Assembly (NCBI GenBank): GCA_965228215.1
Contig: OZ245800.1
Coordinates: 744,001 to 808,000, forward strand
From: Maricaulis sp965228215
Lineage (GTDB): Bacteria; Pseudomonadota; Alphaproteobacteria; Caulobacterales; Maricaulaceae
Direction of reading: 5' to 3'
DNA: 64,000 nucleotides
Shown here: piece by piece, positions 34,880 through 45,112 of the stretch
Layout: every line of letters starts with the position of its first letter
How positions within the stretch are numbered: the stretch's first letter is position 1
Notes under the pieces: model-generated
Seen by the model: the letters and a program-made list of their open reading frames with translations, nothing else
Database searches by the model: none
Told to the model about the DNA's origin: nothing
Position numbers and translations under genes: made by a program

Positions 34880-35764
34880 ATGACCGAGCTCAAATCGACC
34901 CTCGCCATCTGGGGTGCCTGGCGCGCCCGGCTGGCACCGGAAACACAGTCCGAAACCGGCTATGCCGGCATGCTCTCTCGCGTGCTGGAGCAAGGCCTCG
35001 ACTGGATCGACCATGCCGACATCTATGATGACGGCGCCGTGGAAAGCCTGCACGGCGCGGCAGCCGATCGCCTGCCGGCCGAGGCCCGCGCTCGCCTGCG
35101 GGTCATTTCGAAATGCGGTGTGCGCTTTCCCAGCGCTGGCCAACCGGGCGTTCGCGTTTGCCATTACCGGTCCGACGCGGACTTCATCCGGCAACAGGCC
35201 GAGGCCTCGCTCGCTCGGCTGAAGGTCGAACAGATCGATCTCTACCTGCTCCATCGCCCGGATTATCTGATGCAGGCGGAGGAGACGGCACGCGCGCTCG
35301 AGGAATTGCGGGCGGCGGGCAAGATCGCGGCTTACGGCGCGTCGAATTTCTCGCCATCCCAGTTCGCAAATCTGCGCTCGCGCGCCCGGGATCTCTCGGC
35401 CCACCAGATCGAGTTTTCCGCGCTCGAGAATACTGCGCTCGACAGCGGCACGATCGACCAGGCCCGCGAAGCAGGTTCAGTTGTCCTGGCCTGGTCACCA
35501 CTGGGCGGAGGCAGGCTTTTCGACGATGCGGACCCCGTGATGCAACGGCTTGGTCCGGTGCTTGATCGGATCGCAGCGGAAATCGGAACGGATCGCGCCG
35601 GTATTGCCCTGAAATGGGTGGCGCGCACGGGCGCGGTCCCGATCCTCGGCACGATGAAGGCCGACCGGCTGAACAGCCAGATCGCGAGCCTGCGCGGGCC
35701 CGGGATGGATGTTCAGCACTGGTATGAAATCCTGGAAGCAGCTCGCGGACAGCGCGCGCCCTAG
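34880..35764 (+). CDS. Aldo/keto reductase
   Basis: A 294-residue NAD(P)H-dependent oxidoreductase of the AKR barrel family, closest in look to the YdhF group. The catalytic tetrad is visible: D44 and Y49 (WIDHADIYDDGAV), K78 (VISKCG) and H125 (LYLLHRPDYL). The cofactor region near the C-terminus has ILGTMKADRLNSQIASLR. Substrates of the family are aldehydes and ketones, including sugar aldehydes. It converges on the Entner-Doudoroff operon, with its stop interlocked with the eda stop. Confidence 0.9.
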   Translation: MTELKSTLAIWGAWRARLAPETQSETGYAGMLSRVLEQGLDWIDHADIYDDGAVESLHGAAADRLPAEARARLRVISKCGVRFPSAGQPGVRVCHYRSDADFIRQQAEASLARLKVEQIDLYLLHRPDYLMQAEETARALEELRAAGKIAAYGASNFSPSQFANLRSRARDLSAHQIEFSALENTALDSGTIDQAREAGSVVLAWSPLGGGRLFDDADPVMQRLGPVLDRIAAEIGTDRAGIALKWVARTGAVPILGTMKADRLNSQIASLRGPGMDVQHWYEILEAARGQRAP

Positions 35765-36390
35765 CCTGCCAGCGCTGCCGCCTCGCGGGCATTCGCCTCG
35801 ATTCCGGCCCAGTCGCCGGCCTCGATCCGATCCGGCTTGGCAATCCAGGTACCGCCGACGCACACGACATTCGACAGGGCCAGGTAATCAGGTGCCGATG
35901 CCGGTGTGATTCCGCCAGTCGGGCAGAAACGAATGTCGGGCAGCGGACCGGCGATGGATTTGAGATAATCCCGTCCGCCGCTTTGCTCGGCCGGGAAGAA
36001 TTTCAGCAATTCGAAACCGGCTTCCTGCGCCGCCATTGCCTCGCCAGCCGTTGCGACACCGGGGAGGCTTGGCAGTCCACACCCCATCAGGGCGGGTGCA
36101 AGCACCGGCGTCAGGCCCGGCGATACCAGGAAATCGGCCTTCGCCTCCACGCAATCGGCGATCTGGGTCGGTGTCCGGATCGTGCCCATACCGATGATCA
36201 GGTCGGGACGCGCCGCCTTCATCGCCTGCATCACGTGCAGGGCGTCCGGCGTGCGCCAGGTCATCTCGATCACACGAAGACCACCCGCCGCCAGGGCTTC
36301 CGCAAGCGGGGCCGCGTCATCGACGGACTTGACGGTCAGGACGGGGATGACGCTCGCGGCGTCGATCAATTCTTCCAGAGTGACAGCCAT
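35761..36390 (-). CDS. eda: 2-keto-3-deoxy-6-phosphogluconate aldolase
   Basis: Class I aldolase splitting KDPG to pyruvate and glyceraldehyde-3-phosphate, the last step of the Entner-Doudoroff pathway. The 209-residue length is normal. The general acid/base Glu is in VIEMTWRTP (E42) and the Schiff-base Lys in ELLKFFPAEQSGG (K130); GMGTI and CPTGGI loops are present. Its ATG directly abuts the glk stop, so it is the last gene of the zwf-pgl-edd-glk-eda operon. Cytoplasmic. Confidence 0.96.
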   Translation of the reverse strand: MAVTLEELIDAASVIPVLTVKSVDDAAPLAEALAAGGLRVIEMTWRTPDALHVMQAMKAARPDLIIGMGTIRTPTQIADCVEAKADFLVSPGLTPVLAPALMGCGLPSLPGVATAGEAMAAQEAGFELLKFFPAEQSGGRDYLKSIAGPLPDIRFCPTGGITPASAPDYLALSNVVCVGGTWIAKPDRIEAGDWAGIEANAREAAALAG

Positions 36391-37361
36391 CTAGAGGCCT
36401 CCTCGTTCGGCCAGCGCGGCAGCACCGAGCAGCGGTGCCTCATCGGACAGGATCAGGGATACGGGAATGCCGGACGCATAACGCGTCATCGGCCCGCGGC
36501 GGGTGAAGCGGGCCTCGAAGGCGCTTTTCTCCAGCAGGGGCCGGATCCGCGGCAGGATACCCCCGCCCAGATAGATCCCGCCTCGCGCCCCGGCCATAAC
36601 AGCGACATCGCCGGCATAGGCGCCCAGCGCCGCACAGAACAGGTCAACGACCCGGCGCGACAAGGATGAGGCGTCGGCCATGGCTTCCGAGGTGATGTCC
36701 TCGGGCCTGTGACCGGGCCAGGTCTCGCCCTCCATGTTGCAGAGCGCGCGGTGGATATTCACGAGACCGCGGCCAGAGAGCAGGCGCTCCCACGAGACAT
36801 AGCCGTACTCGTCGGCAATGAACTGGCCGACAGCGACTTCCTCATTTGTGCGCGGGGCAAAACCGGCATGCCCGCCCTCGGTCGGCACCACAATGATGCC
36901 GTCGCGACGCGGGATGAGCAGACCCAGTCCCAGGCCGGTACCCGGTCCAAGCACCGCGGCAGGTGCCGTCGGGTCCGGATCGCCGGCGTTGAGGATTGCG
37001 AGATCCTTGCTTGGTGTCAGCGGTGCGCCGCGTGCCTGCGCAGCGAAATCATTGACCGGCAGAAGATGGTCTAGCCCAAGCTCGGAGGCGAGCTCATCAG
37101 CCCGGAATTTCCAGTTCGAATTGGTCAGCCGGATTTGTTCGGAATTGACCGGTCCGGCCACGGCGACACAGGCGCGTTTGGGACGCTCGCTCTCGCAGCT
37201 CTCGAGATAGGCGTGCGCGGCGGCCCGCATATCCTCGAAATCCTCATTCTTCAGACGCCGCACCTCATCGAGGCGGAACCCGGATTCGGCGCTGCCGTGC
37301 GCGATTGCAAAGCGCGCATTCGTGCCGCCGATATCGGCGACGAGATAGCTCGCCGGCGCAC

Positions 37362-37365
<4 letters not shown>
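36391..37365 (-). CDS. glk: Glucokinase
   Basis: ATP-dependent glucose kinase of the bacterial Glk family, 324 residues. The ATP-binding start VADIGGTNARFAIA, the GPVNS strand, glucose-binding LPVNDFAAQARG, GPGTGLGLGLLIP and the EGGH motif are all visible. It phosphorylates glucose freed by the alpha-glucosidases, feeding zwf. The start overlaps the edd stop by ATGA, and its stop abuts the eda ATG. No ROK zinc motif, so it is the Glk type and not the ROK type. Confidence 0.95.
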
Positions 37366-39218
<1,853 letters not shown>

Positions 39219-39232
39219 CGTCTCTCGTCCTG

Positions 39233-39961
39233 TCAGGCCGCCCAGTGGACTTCCAGCGGCAGATCGGGGGCCTTCAGCAGCGCACGCGCCGGCAGGTCCT
39301 CGACGGGGCCCGCCTCCATCACGCGCTGCCAGGCGGCCCGCTTGCTCTCTCCGGCGATCATCATCCAGACCGCTCCGGCACCGTCGAGGGTCGAGCGGGT
39401 GAGCGTGATGCGCTGGACCAGTTTTCCAGTCACTTCCGTCTCGTGGGCCTTCACGGCAGCGACACGCTCGGCGCCGCGCGTCAGCGCATCGGCGAGACCG
39501 TGAGCCCGCGGGAACCAGGACGCCGTATGTCCGTCCGGACCCAGGCCGAGCAGGACAAGATCAAAGGGAAGCTTCACCGAATCCAGGCGCAACCGAGCCT
39601 CTTCAAGGCCTTCCAGCGGCGTGGCCCCGGGCGTCTTCAGACCGACAAAACTCGCACGCGCCGCGTCTCCCTGGAGAAGACTGCCCAGCACGAAACTCTC
39701 ATTGGAGCCGGATTGACCCGGCTCGACCCAGCGCTCATCCACCAGGACCACCGTGACTTTCGACCAGTCCAGGGCCTGGCGCGACAGGTATTCATAGAGC
39801 GGTTTTGGCGTGGATCCGCCTGACACGGCAATCGTGGCGCGGCCGCGACTGGCGATGGCGTCACCAATCAGCGTGACCGCACGCCGCCCCAAGGCCTCGG
39901 TCAGCGCCTCGCGGCTGTCATAGGTATCAAAACCGATATCGAGGTCAGGCGCTGAACGCAT
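39233..39961 (-). CDS. pgl: 6-phosphogluconolactonase
   Basis: NagB/RpiA-fold lactonase, 242 residues, hydrolysing 6-phosphogluconolactone. Motifs: AVSGGSTPKPLYEYLS, VDERWVEPGQSGSNESF (DERWV), LLGLGPDGHTASWFP (GxGxDGHTASLFP) and an ending WMMIAGESKRAAW. The start at 39961 is preceded by GAAAGGGAGTGG and lies 17 bases inside the zwf gene; the longer frame from 40057 would overlap zwf by over 100 bases and is rejected. Second gene of the Entner-Doudoroff operon. Confidence 0.95.
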   Translation of the reverse strand: MRSAPDLDIGFDTYDSREALTEALGRRAVTLIGDAIASRGRATIAVSGGSTPKPLYEYLSRQALDWSKVTVVLVDERWVEPGQSGSNESFVLGSLLQGDAARASFVGLKTPGATPLEGLEEARLRLDSVKLPFDLVLLGLGPDGHTASWFPRAHGLADALTRGAERVAAVKAHETEVTGKLVQRITLTRSTLDGAGAVWMMIAGESKRAAWQRVMEAGPVEDLPARALLKAPDLPLEVHWAA

Positions 39962-41420
39962 CGAACCACTCCCTTTCCTCGCGTGCGAGCAGAAGCGCAC
40001 TCTGTGTGGGGCCGTCTGTACCCGCCGGATAACCGTAGAGCTTTGACTGGCCGCCACCCCAGGCCTGGATGATACCGTCCACCCAGCGCCAGGCTGCCTC
40101 GACCTCGTCGCGACGCATGAACAGTCCGAGATTGCCGCGCACGACGGCCATCAGGAGGCGCTCATAGGCGTCGGGATAATCCTTCTCGAAATGCTCGGCA
40201 TAACTCAGATTGAGCGGCACGTAACGCAGACGAAGACCACCGGGGCCTGGATCCTTGGTCATCAACATCAGCTTGACGGCCTCGTCGGGCTGCAGCCGGA
40301 GAACAAGACGATTGGCGTGGGTGGCCCCCTGTTCAGCGCCGACGATGTCGTGCGGCACCGGCTTGAACTGGACAATAATCTCGGAGACGCGTTCGGACAT
40401 CCGCTTGCCGGTCCGCATGTAGAAGGGCACACCTGCCCAGCGCCAATTGTCGACATGCGCCCGCATGGCCACAAAGGTCTCGGTCTCGCTGGCATGACCC
40501 AGCTCGTCGGCATAACCCGGGACCGTTTCGCCCGCGACCGCTCCGGCCTGATACTGACCGCGCACGACGTCGTGCGCGATATTCTCGCCGGTGATCGGAC
40601 GCAGGGCGCGCAGGACCTTCAGCTTCTCGGTGCGGACCGCGTCCGCATCGAGCGAGTCCGGCGGTTCCATCGCCACGAGGCAAGCCAGCTGCAGGAGGTG
40701 GTTCTGGACCATGTCACGCAGAGCACCCGCACGGTCGTAATAGCTCGCGCGTGTGCCGGTGCCGAGCGATTCCGCGACCGTGATCTGGACATGGTCGATA
40801 CCATTGGCATTCCAGAGCGGCTCGAAGAGGTAATTGGCGAAACGCAGGATCAGCAGGTTCTGGACGGTTTCCTTGCCCAGATAGTGATCGATCCGGAAGA
40901 TCGAGTTTTCCGGAAAGACAGCGCCGACCTGATCATTGATCGCGCGAGCCGAGTGGAAATCGGTTCCGATCGGTTTCTCCAGGACAATGCGCGAATTGAC
41001 CGAATTGAGCTTGTGCTCGGCGAGCGCACCACAGACCGGTCCGTAGAGAGACGGCGGCAGGGCGAGATAGAAGAGCCGGATCTTGTTCTCGTCCGGGTCC
41101 AGGACATTCGCGAGATCGGTCCAACCCTCACCCTTGCCCGTCGCGTCGACAGAGACATAGGTCAGGAGTTCGAGGAAATTCTTCCACTTGGCCTTGCGAT
41201 TCTCGGACGCACCGTCGGAGAGCACGTGCGTGGCGGCCAGCTCGTGATAGGCGAATTGCTCCAGATCGTCGCGCGACGCGGCGATAATTCTCGAACTCTT
41301 CGGGATCTGGCCATCGCACCAGCGGTGGAACAGGGCCGGGACGAGCTTGCGCAGGGCGAGATCGCCCGTCGCACCGAAAACGACGATATCAAAGGGTTCG
41401 ACAGGAACCAGTTCGGCCAT
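39945..41420 (-). CDS. zwf: Glucose-6-phosphate 1-dehydrogenase
   Basis: First enzyme of the Entner-Doudoroff and pentose phosphate routes, oxidising glucose-6-phosphate with NAD(P)+. The 491-residue protein has the Rossmann start IVVFGATGDLALRKL, the substrate-binding RIDHYLGKETVQN and the catalytic His motif in this stretch, plus the C-terminal GIQAWGG region. The ATG follows GAGGAGAGCGTC. A perfect palindrome 55 to 70 bases upstream may be the operon's operator. First gene of zwf-pgl-edd-glk-eda. Confidence 0.97.
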   Translation of the reverse strand: MAELVPVEPFDIVVFGATGDLALRKLVPALFHRWCDGQIPKSSRIIAASRDDLEQFAYHELAATHVLSDGASENRKAKWKNFLELLTYVSVDATGKGEGWTDLANVLDPDENKIRLFYLALPPSLYGPVCGALAEHKLNSVNSRIVLEKPIGTDFHSARAINDQVGAVFPENSIFRIDHYLGKETVQNLLILRFANYLFEPLWNANGIDHVQITVAESLGTGTRASYYDRAGALRDMVQNHLLQLACLVAMEPPDSLDADAVRTEKLKVLRALRPITGENIAHDVVRGQYQAGAVAGETVPGYADELGHASETETFVAMRAHVDNWRWAGVPFYMRTGKRMSERVSEIIVQFKPVPHDIVGAEQGATHANRLVLRLQPDEAVKLMLMTKDPGPGGLRLRYVPLNLSYAEHFEKDYPDAYERLLMAVVRGNLGLFMRRDEVEAAWRWVDGIIQAWGGGQSKLYGYPAGTDGPTQSALLLAREEREWFDAFSA

Positions 41421-41474
41421 TGACGCTCTCCTCGCCAGATTTCCTCTGCGCGTATCGCGCAATGTATAACAGGA

Positions 41475-41490
41475 ATGTTAGCCCTAACAT
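41475..41490 (-). promoter_or_regulatory. Candidate operator upstream of zwf
   Basis: Perfect palindrome ATGTTAG-CC-CTAACAT ends 55 bases before the zwf ATG. It has the size of a site for a dimeric regulator. It does not match the HexR site as I recall it (TGTAATTAAATTACA type). Confidence 0.55.
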
Positions 41491-41539
41491 AGCCCTGTGA
41501 AGCAGACGTGAACCCGATGACCGCCGCGGCGCGGGCCTT

Positions 41540-42793
41540 TTATTCGGGCGAGTCGTGTCCGAGCAGGAAAGTGACCGGATCATCCAGCCGCGCTCGCCAG
41601 GAGGCCTCGTTGTGGGCTGCGCCATCATAGCGACGCATGACGAAATCCTCACCCTCAACCAGATCCTGCGCGAGCAGCCAGTCGCGGACGGCCATGTGGG
41701 ACGGCTCGTAGATCGAGTCCAGTGTCTCCGTGCCGTAGTCGAACCACATCCGGACCCCGTCCGGAATCCGGTCGCCGGAATCGATATCATCGAGGATGAG
41801 CGGCCGGTCGGGATCAGCGCCCTCGGGCGGGCTCTCCCCCCGCATCTGGTGATGATTGGTGATGCTGAACGGGAAATGGGTCGACAGGCAGCCACAGGCA
41901 CCGAACACGTCCGGTCGCGTCCGGACGAGGTGGAGGGAGATGAGCGCGCCCATGGACGAGCCCATGGTCATCGTATTCTCCGGCCCGGTCAGTGTCCGGA
42001 ATTCCGCATTCACACGCGGCATGATCTCATCGATCAGGAAGCGGCCGTAATCCGACCCGAGATCCCAGGGCGACAGCTCGCGTCCCCGCAATTGCCCGGT
42101 CCAGACACCCACCACAATCGCGGGCCGGATGGTTCCGGCATCCATGCCGCGGACAATGGCCTCGTCGACACCCCAGTCGACACCGGTGTTTGCGATGCGA
42201 GGGTCGAAGAGATTCTGCCCGTCATGCATGTAGATGACCGGATAGGCATCCTCGCCCTCATCATAGCCGGGCGGCAGCCAGATCTCGACATGGCGCGCCG
42301 GACCGAGATGATCCGATTCCACGTCCAGCCAGTAGACCAGCCGTCCCTCGACGCCGGAATCTTCCCAGTTCTCGAGATAGTAGAGCGGTTCGCGCTTCCA
42401 GTGATCGATCACGTGGCCAAGCTCAAGATCCGACTCGACGAACGCCTGGAAATTGCGCGGCACGCCGGCCGGGTCCGCCACGCCTTCCCGGTCCCAGGTC
42501 CCCAGCGTCACCTTGTATTCAAACGCATGACCATGGGGGATTTCCAGCATGGTCGTACGCTGGCGCCCCTCGCCCTCCATCAATCGCCCATTCGCGGCCC
42601 ACGGGCCCAGCTCGGGCAGATTACCTGCCAGGTAGACCGGACCACTGCCGTCGGGCACCTCGACCGAGATCTGCACTGTGTGCGTCACCGACACCTCCTC
42701 GGCCGCCGCCGGAACCACGGCGTCACCGGTCTGGGCTGCCGGCGAGCAAGCCACGAGAAACCCCAGGCATAGAATCGTCGCGAGACCTCTCAT
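41540..42793 (-). CDS. Lipoprotein esterase (esterase-D-like) with starch-binding-like domain
   Basis: A 417-residue lipoprotein (lipobox LVAC, C16). Residues 38-120 resemble a CBM20 starch-binding domain (VQISVEVPDGSGPVYLAGNLPELGPWA). From about 150 is an alpha/beta-hydrolase of the esterase-D type, with the HDGQNLFD segment and the nucleophile elbow TMGSSMGALISLH (S280). It probably removes acyl groups from glucan or a related polysaccharide, or acts in the periplasm or outer membrane on sugar esters. AGGAGA precedes the ATG. It lies ten bases downstream of the GH97 gene on the same strand, so the two share an operon. Confidence 0.85.
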   Translation of the reverse strand: MRGLATILCLGFLVACSPAAQTGDAVVPAAAEEVSVTHTVQISVEVPDGSGPVYLAGNLPELGPWAANGRLMEGEGRQRTTMLEIPHGHAFEYKVTLGTWDREGVADPAGVPRNFQAFVESDLELGHVIDHWKREPLYYLENWEDSGVEGRLVYWLDVESDHLGPARHVEIWLPPGYDEGEDAYPVIYMHDGQNLFDPRIANTGVDWGVDEAIVRGMDAGTIRPAIVVGVWTGQLRGRELSPWDLGSDYGRFLIDEIMPRVNAEFRTLTGPENTMTMGSSMGALISLHLVRTRPDVFGACGCLSTHFPFSITNHHQMRGESPPEGADPDRPLILDDIDSGDRIPDGVRMWFDYGTETLDSIYEPSHMAVRDWLLAQDLVEGEDFVMRRYDGAAHNEASWRARLDDPVTFLLGHDSPE

Positions 42794-42802
42794 TCCTGTC
42801 TC

Positions 42803-44953
42803 CTATTCAGCGGGTGCGGGCATGAAACGGATCGCCGCGCCGCCCCCCGGAACGAGGGACAGGCTCAGTACGTCCTCAGCATTGAATTCGGCGGTCTCGA
42901 TCTCGAGAGCGTAGGGATTGCTCTCCCAGTGGGCATCCGCCGCGTCCCGGTAGATCTGGGCCTGCCAGCGCCCTTCGCCCAGGAATTCCAGCGGGATGGA
43001 CAGATCCCGGGCTGTTTCGTCGGTCGCAGCGCCGAGATACCAGTCCGTCCCGTCTCGCTCCTGGCGGGCGAAGACGATGTAGTCGGCCACCTCGCCCTGG
43101 AGTGCGATCGATTCCTCCCAGTCCGTGGGAACATCCCGGATGAACTGGAAGGCGTCCGGGCGGGCCTCGTAATTATGCGGCAGGTCGGCCGCCATCTGGA
43201 TCGGGCTGTACAGGATGACGTAGTGGGCCAATTGCTGGGCCAGAGTCGTCTGCACGCGGTTCACATCGTCCTCGCCGTGCGGCATGAGATCGAAAATACC
43301 CGGCGTGAAATCCATCGGCCCGGACAGCATGCGCGTGAAACTGATCATCGGAATGTGCTCGACCGGGTTGGGCGGTGTGCCCCAGGCGTTGAATTCCTGT
43401 CCGCGAGCTCCCTCGCGCGAGATCCAGTTGGGATAGGTGCGGCGCAGGCCGGTATCCTTCACCGGCTCGTGGGCATTGATCGAGATACCCCGCTCCGCCG
43501 CGGCTTCGAGCACGCGGATATGGTGGTTCACGGCGTACTGGCCGTAATGCCATTCCCGGCGTTCATGACCATTCTCGTCGATCCGGATCAGATCGCCCGC
43601 ATCGGCGACATATCCGGTTTTCACCTGGGTGATGCCCAAGCGCTCATAAAGGTCGAACGCCGCGTCCATCTGGGTTTCGTAATTTGTCAGGTGGCCGGAC
43701 GTCTCGTGATGGCCGACAAGGCGAACGCCGCGATCGCGAGCATAGGACGCCATGCCTTCCAGGTCGAAATCCGGATAGGACTCGGTGAAGCTGAACAGGG
43801 CTCCATTGCTGAACCAGTCGCCGTCCCAGCCGATATTCCAGCCCTCCACGAGAATGCCGTCGAAACCGTTATCGGCGGCGAAGTCGATGTACCTGCGGGT
43901 ATTCTCATCAGTAGCACCGTGGATCGGACCGGAACCCCAGCTCATCGTATTGATGTGCATGCCCCACCAGATGCCGACATATTTGCCCGGCTCGACCCAG
44001 CTGACATCGCCGAGCACATTGGGCTCATTGAGATTCAGGATCAGGTCGGAATTCGCCAGACCGACAGCGTCGTCGGTGATCTGAATTGTACGCCAGGGCG
44101 TCGTGAAACTGCCGGTCTTGCGGACCAGAACGCCGTCCGGCCGCGGTGCAAGATCAGCCTCGAGCAGTCCGTCCCGACGTAGGTCGAGGCGCATGCCGGA
44201 ATAATCGACCAGCGCGGCCTCGTGGATGGAAACGTGCGGACCGTTCTCAGGCAGGCGTGCCGTGAAGGGCGTGTGAACCCGGTCAACCGAACCCAGTTCG
44301 CTGGTCTCGTAGATGTATTCATACCGGTTCCATCCGGCCGCGGGGATCCACCAGGCCGTGCTCTCGCGCGGCAGGTTGAACGTGGTCAGCTCGTCGACGA
44401 TGGCACGCTCGGCGCCGTCGGCCACCGGCACTTCGTAGCGGAAGCCCAGCCCGTCATCGAAGATACGGACCCGGATGTCGAAACCCTCGCCGGAATTCTC
44501 GCGTCGCCGGAAACTGACCAGAAGTTCGTTGTGGTGATCGCGGACGATCCGGCGTTCGCCCCAGGGCTGTTCCCAGCTGGTATCAGCGGAACTCTGCTCC
44601 ATGGCGCTGACGACCAGGCCGGTGTCCAGATTGGCCGCCTCGGCGAAACGCAGGCCGAGTCGCGACCGGCTCACCACCTCCTCGCCATCGAGGCTCACCG
44701 AATAGACCGGCACGCCGTTATCGCTCCGGAACTCGGCCTGCAGACGACCATCGGGCGATTGCACGCGGGCGGGCGTTTCGATCGCGCTGGCCGGATCGGG
44801 CAAAGGACCGCCCTCGTTGGACGCAGAGGCAGGTGCACCCGGACCGTTCCAGTCCCAGTCCATGCTGACGTCCACACTCGCGCAAGACGATAGAAGACCA
44901 GCGGCCAGGATGACGGACAGGCTCGATTTTCCGGCAATTTTCTGAAACGCCAT
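42803..44953 (-). CDS. GH97 alpha-glucosidase (SusB-like)
   Basis: A 716-residue GH97 enzyme, an exo-acting alpha-glucosidase. Lipobox LLSSC gives a lipoprotein; the catalytic (beta/alpha)8 barrel begins around residue 320. Typical motifs: WWGMHINTMSWGSG, LVEGWNIGW, HHETSGHLTNYE, HYGQYAVNHH, NAHEPVKDTGLRRTYPNW and EGARGQEFNAW. The Glu in HEP (E496) and in GQE (E520) match, from memory, the bases of the inverting SusB group, so an inverting enzyme is likely. GGGAGG stands nine bases before the chosen ATG. Divergent from the lipoprotein amylase. Confidence 0.9.
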   Translation of the reverse strand: MAFQKIAGKSSLSVILAAGLLSSCASVDVSMDWDWNGPGAPASASNEGGPLPDPASAIETPARVQSPDGRLQAEFRSDNGVPVYSVSLDGEEVVSRSRLGLRFAEAANLDTGLVVSAMEQSSADTSWEQPWGERRIVRDHHNELLVSFRRRENSGEGFDIRVRIFDDGLGFRYEVPVADGAERAIVDELTTFNLPRESTAWWIPAAGWNRYEYIYETSELGSVDRVHTPFTARLPENGPHVSIHEAALVDYSGMRLDLRRDGLLEADLAPRPDGVLVRKTGSFTTPWRTIQITDDAVGLANSDLILNLNEPNVLGDVSWVEPGKYVGIWWGMHINTMSWGSGPIHGATDENTRRYIDFAADNGFDGILVEGWNIGWDGDWFSNGALFSFTESYPDFDLEGMASYARDRGVRLVGHHETSGHLTNYETQMDAAFDLYERLGITQVKTGYVADAGDLIRIDENGHERREWHYGQYAVNHHIRVLEAAAERGISINAHEPVKDTGLRRTYPNWISREGARGQEFNAWGTPPNPVEHIPMISFTRMLSGPMDFTPGIFDLMPHGEDDVNRVQTTLAQQLAHYVILYSPIQMAADLPHNYEARPDAFQFIRDVPTDWEESIALQGEVADYIVFARQERDGTDWYLGAATDETARDLSIPLEFLGEGRWQAQIYRDAADAHWESNPYALEIETAEFNAEDVLSLSLVPGGGAAIRFMPAPAE

Positions 44954-45112
44954 GATGGACATCCTCCCAATGCGATCACCCCAGCTGCCGGATGATGCCC
45001 ATACTTTGCAAATTTGCGCAATCCGTTGGCGAAAAACCTTGCTTGCTCAAACGGGCGATTTGCCCCAAAATCTTTATCCACAACGCTGTTGCACCCGGGG
45101 AGGACCATCGGC
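44954..45112. promoter_or_regulatory. Divergent promoter of the GH97 and amylase genes
   Basis: A gap of about 160 bases with AT-rich TTTGCAAATTTGCGCAAT at 45005-45022. It contains the perfect palindrome GCAAATTTGC (45008-45017). Twelve bases, TTGCGCAAATTT on the minus strand, recur exactly upstream of the TonB receptor gene. Confidence 0.5.

Noticed and set aside
39961..40057. Longer pgl start
   Set aside because: It would bury 113 bases of pgl in the zwf gene, whereas the internal ATG has a good ribosome site and a 17-base overlap.
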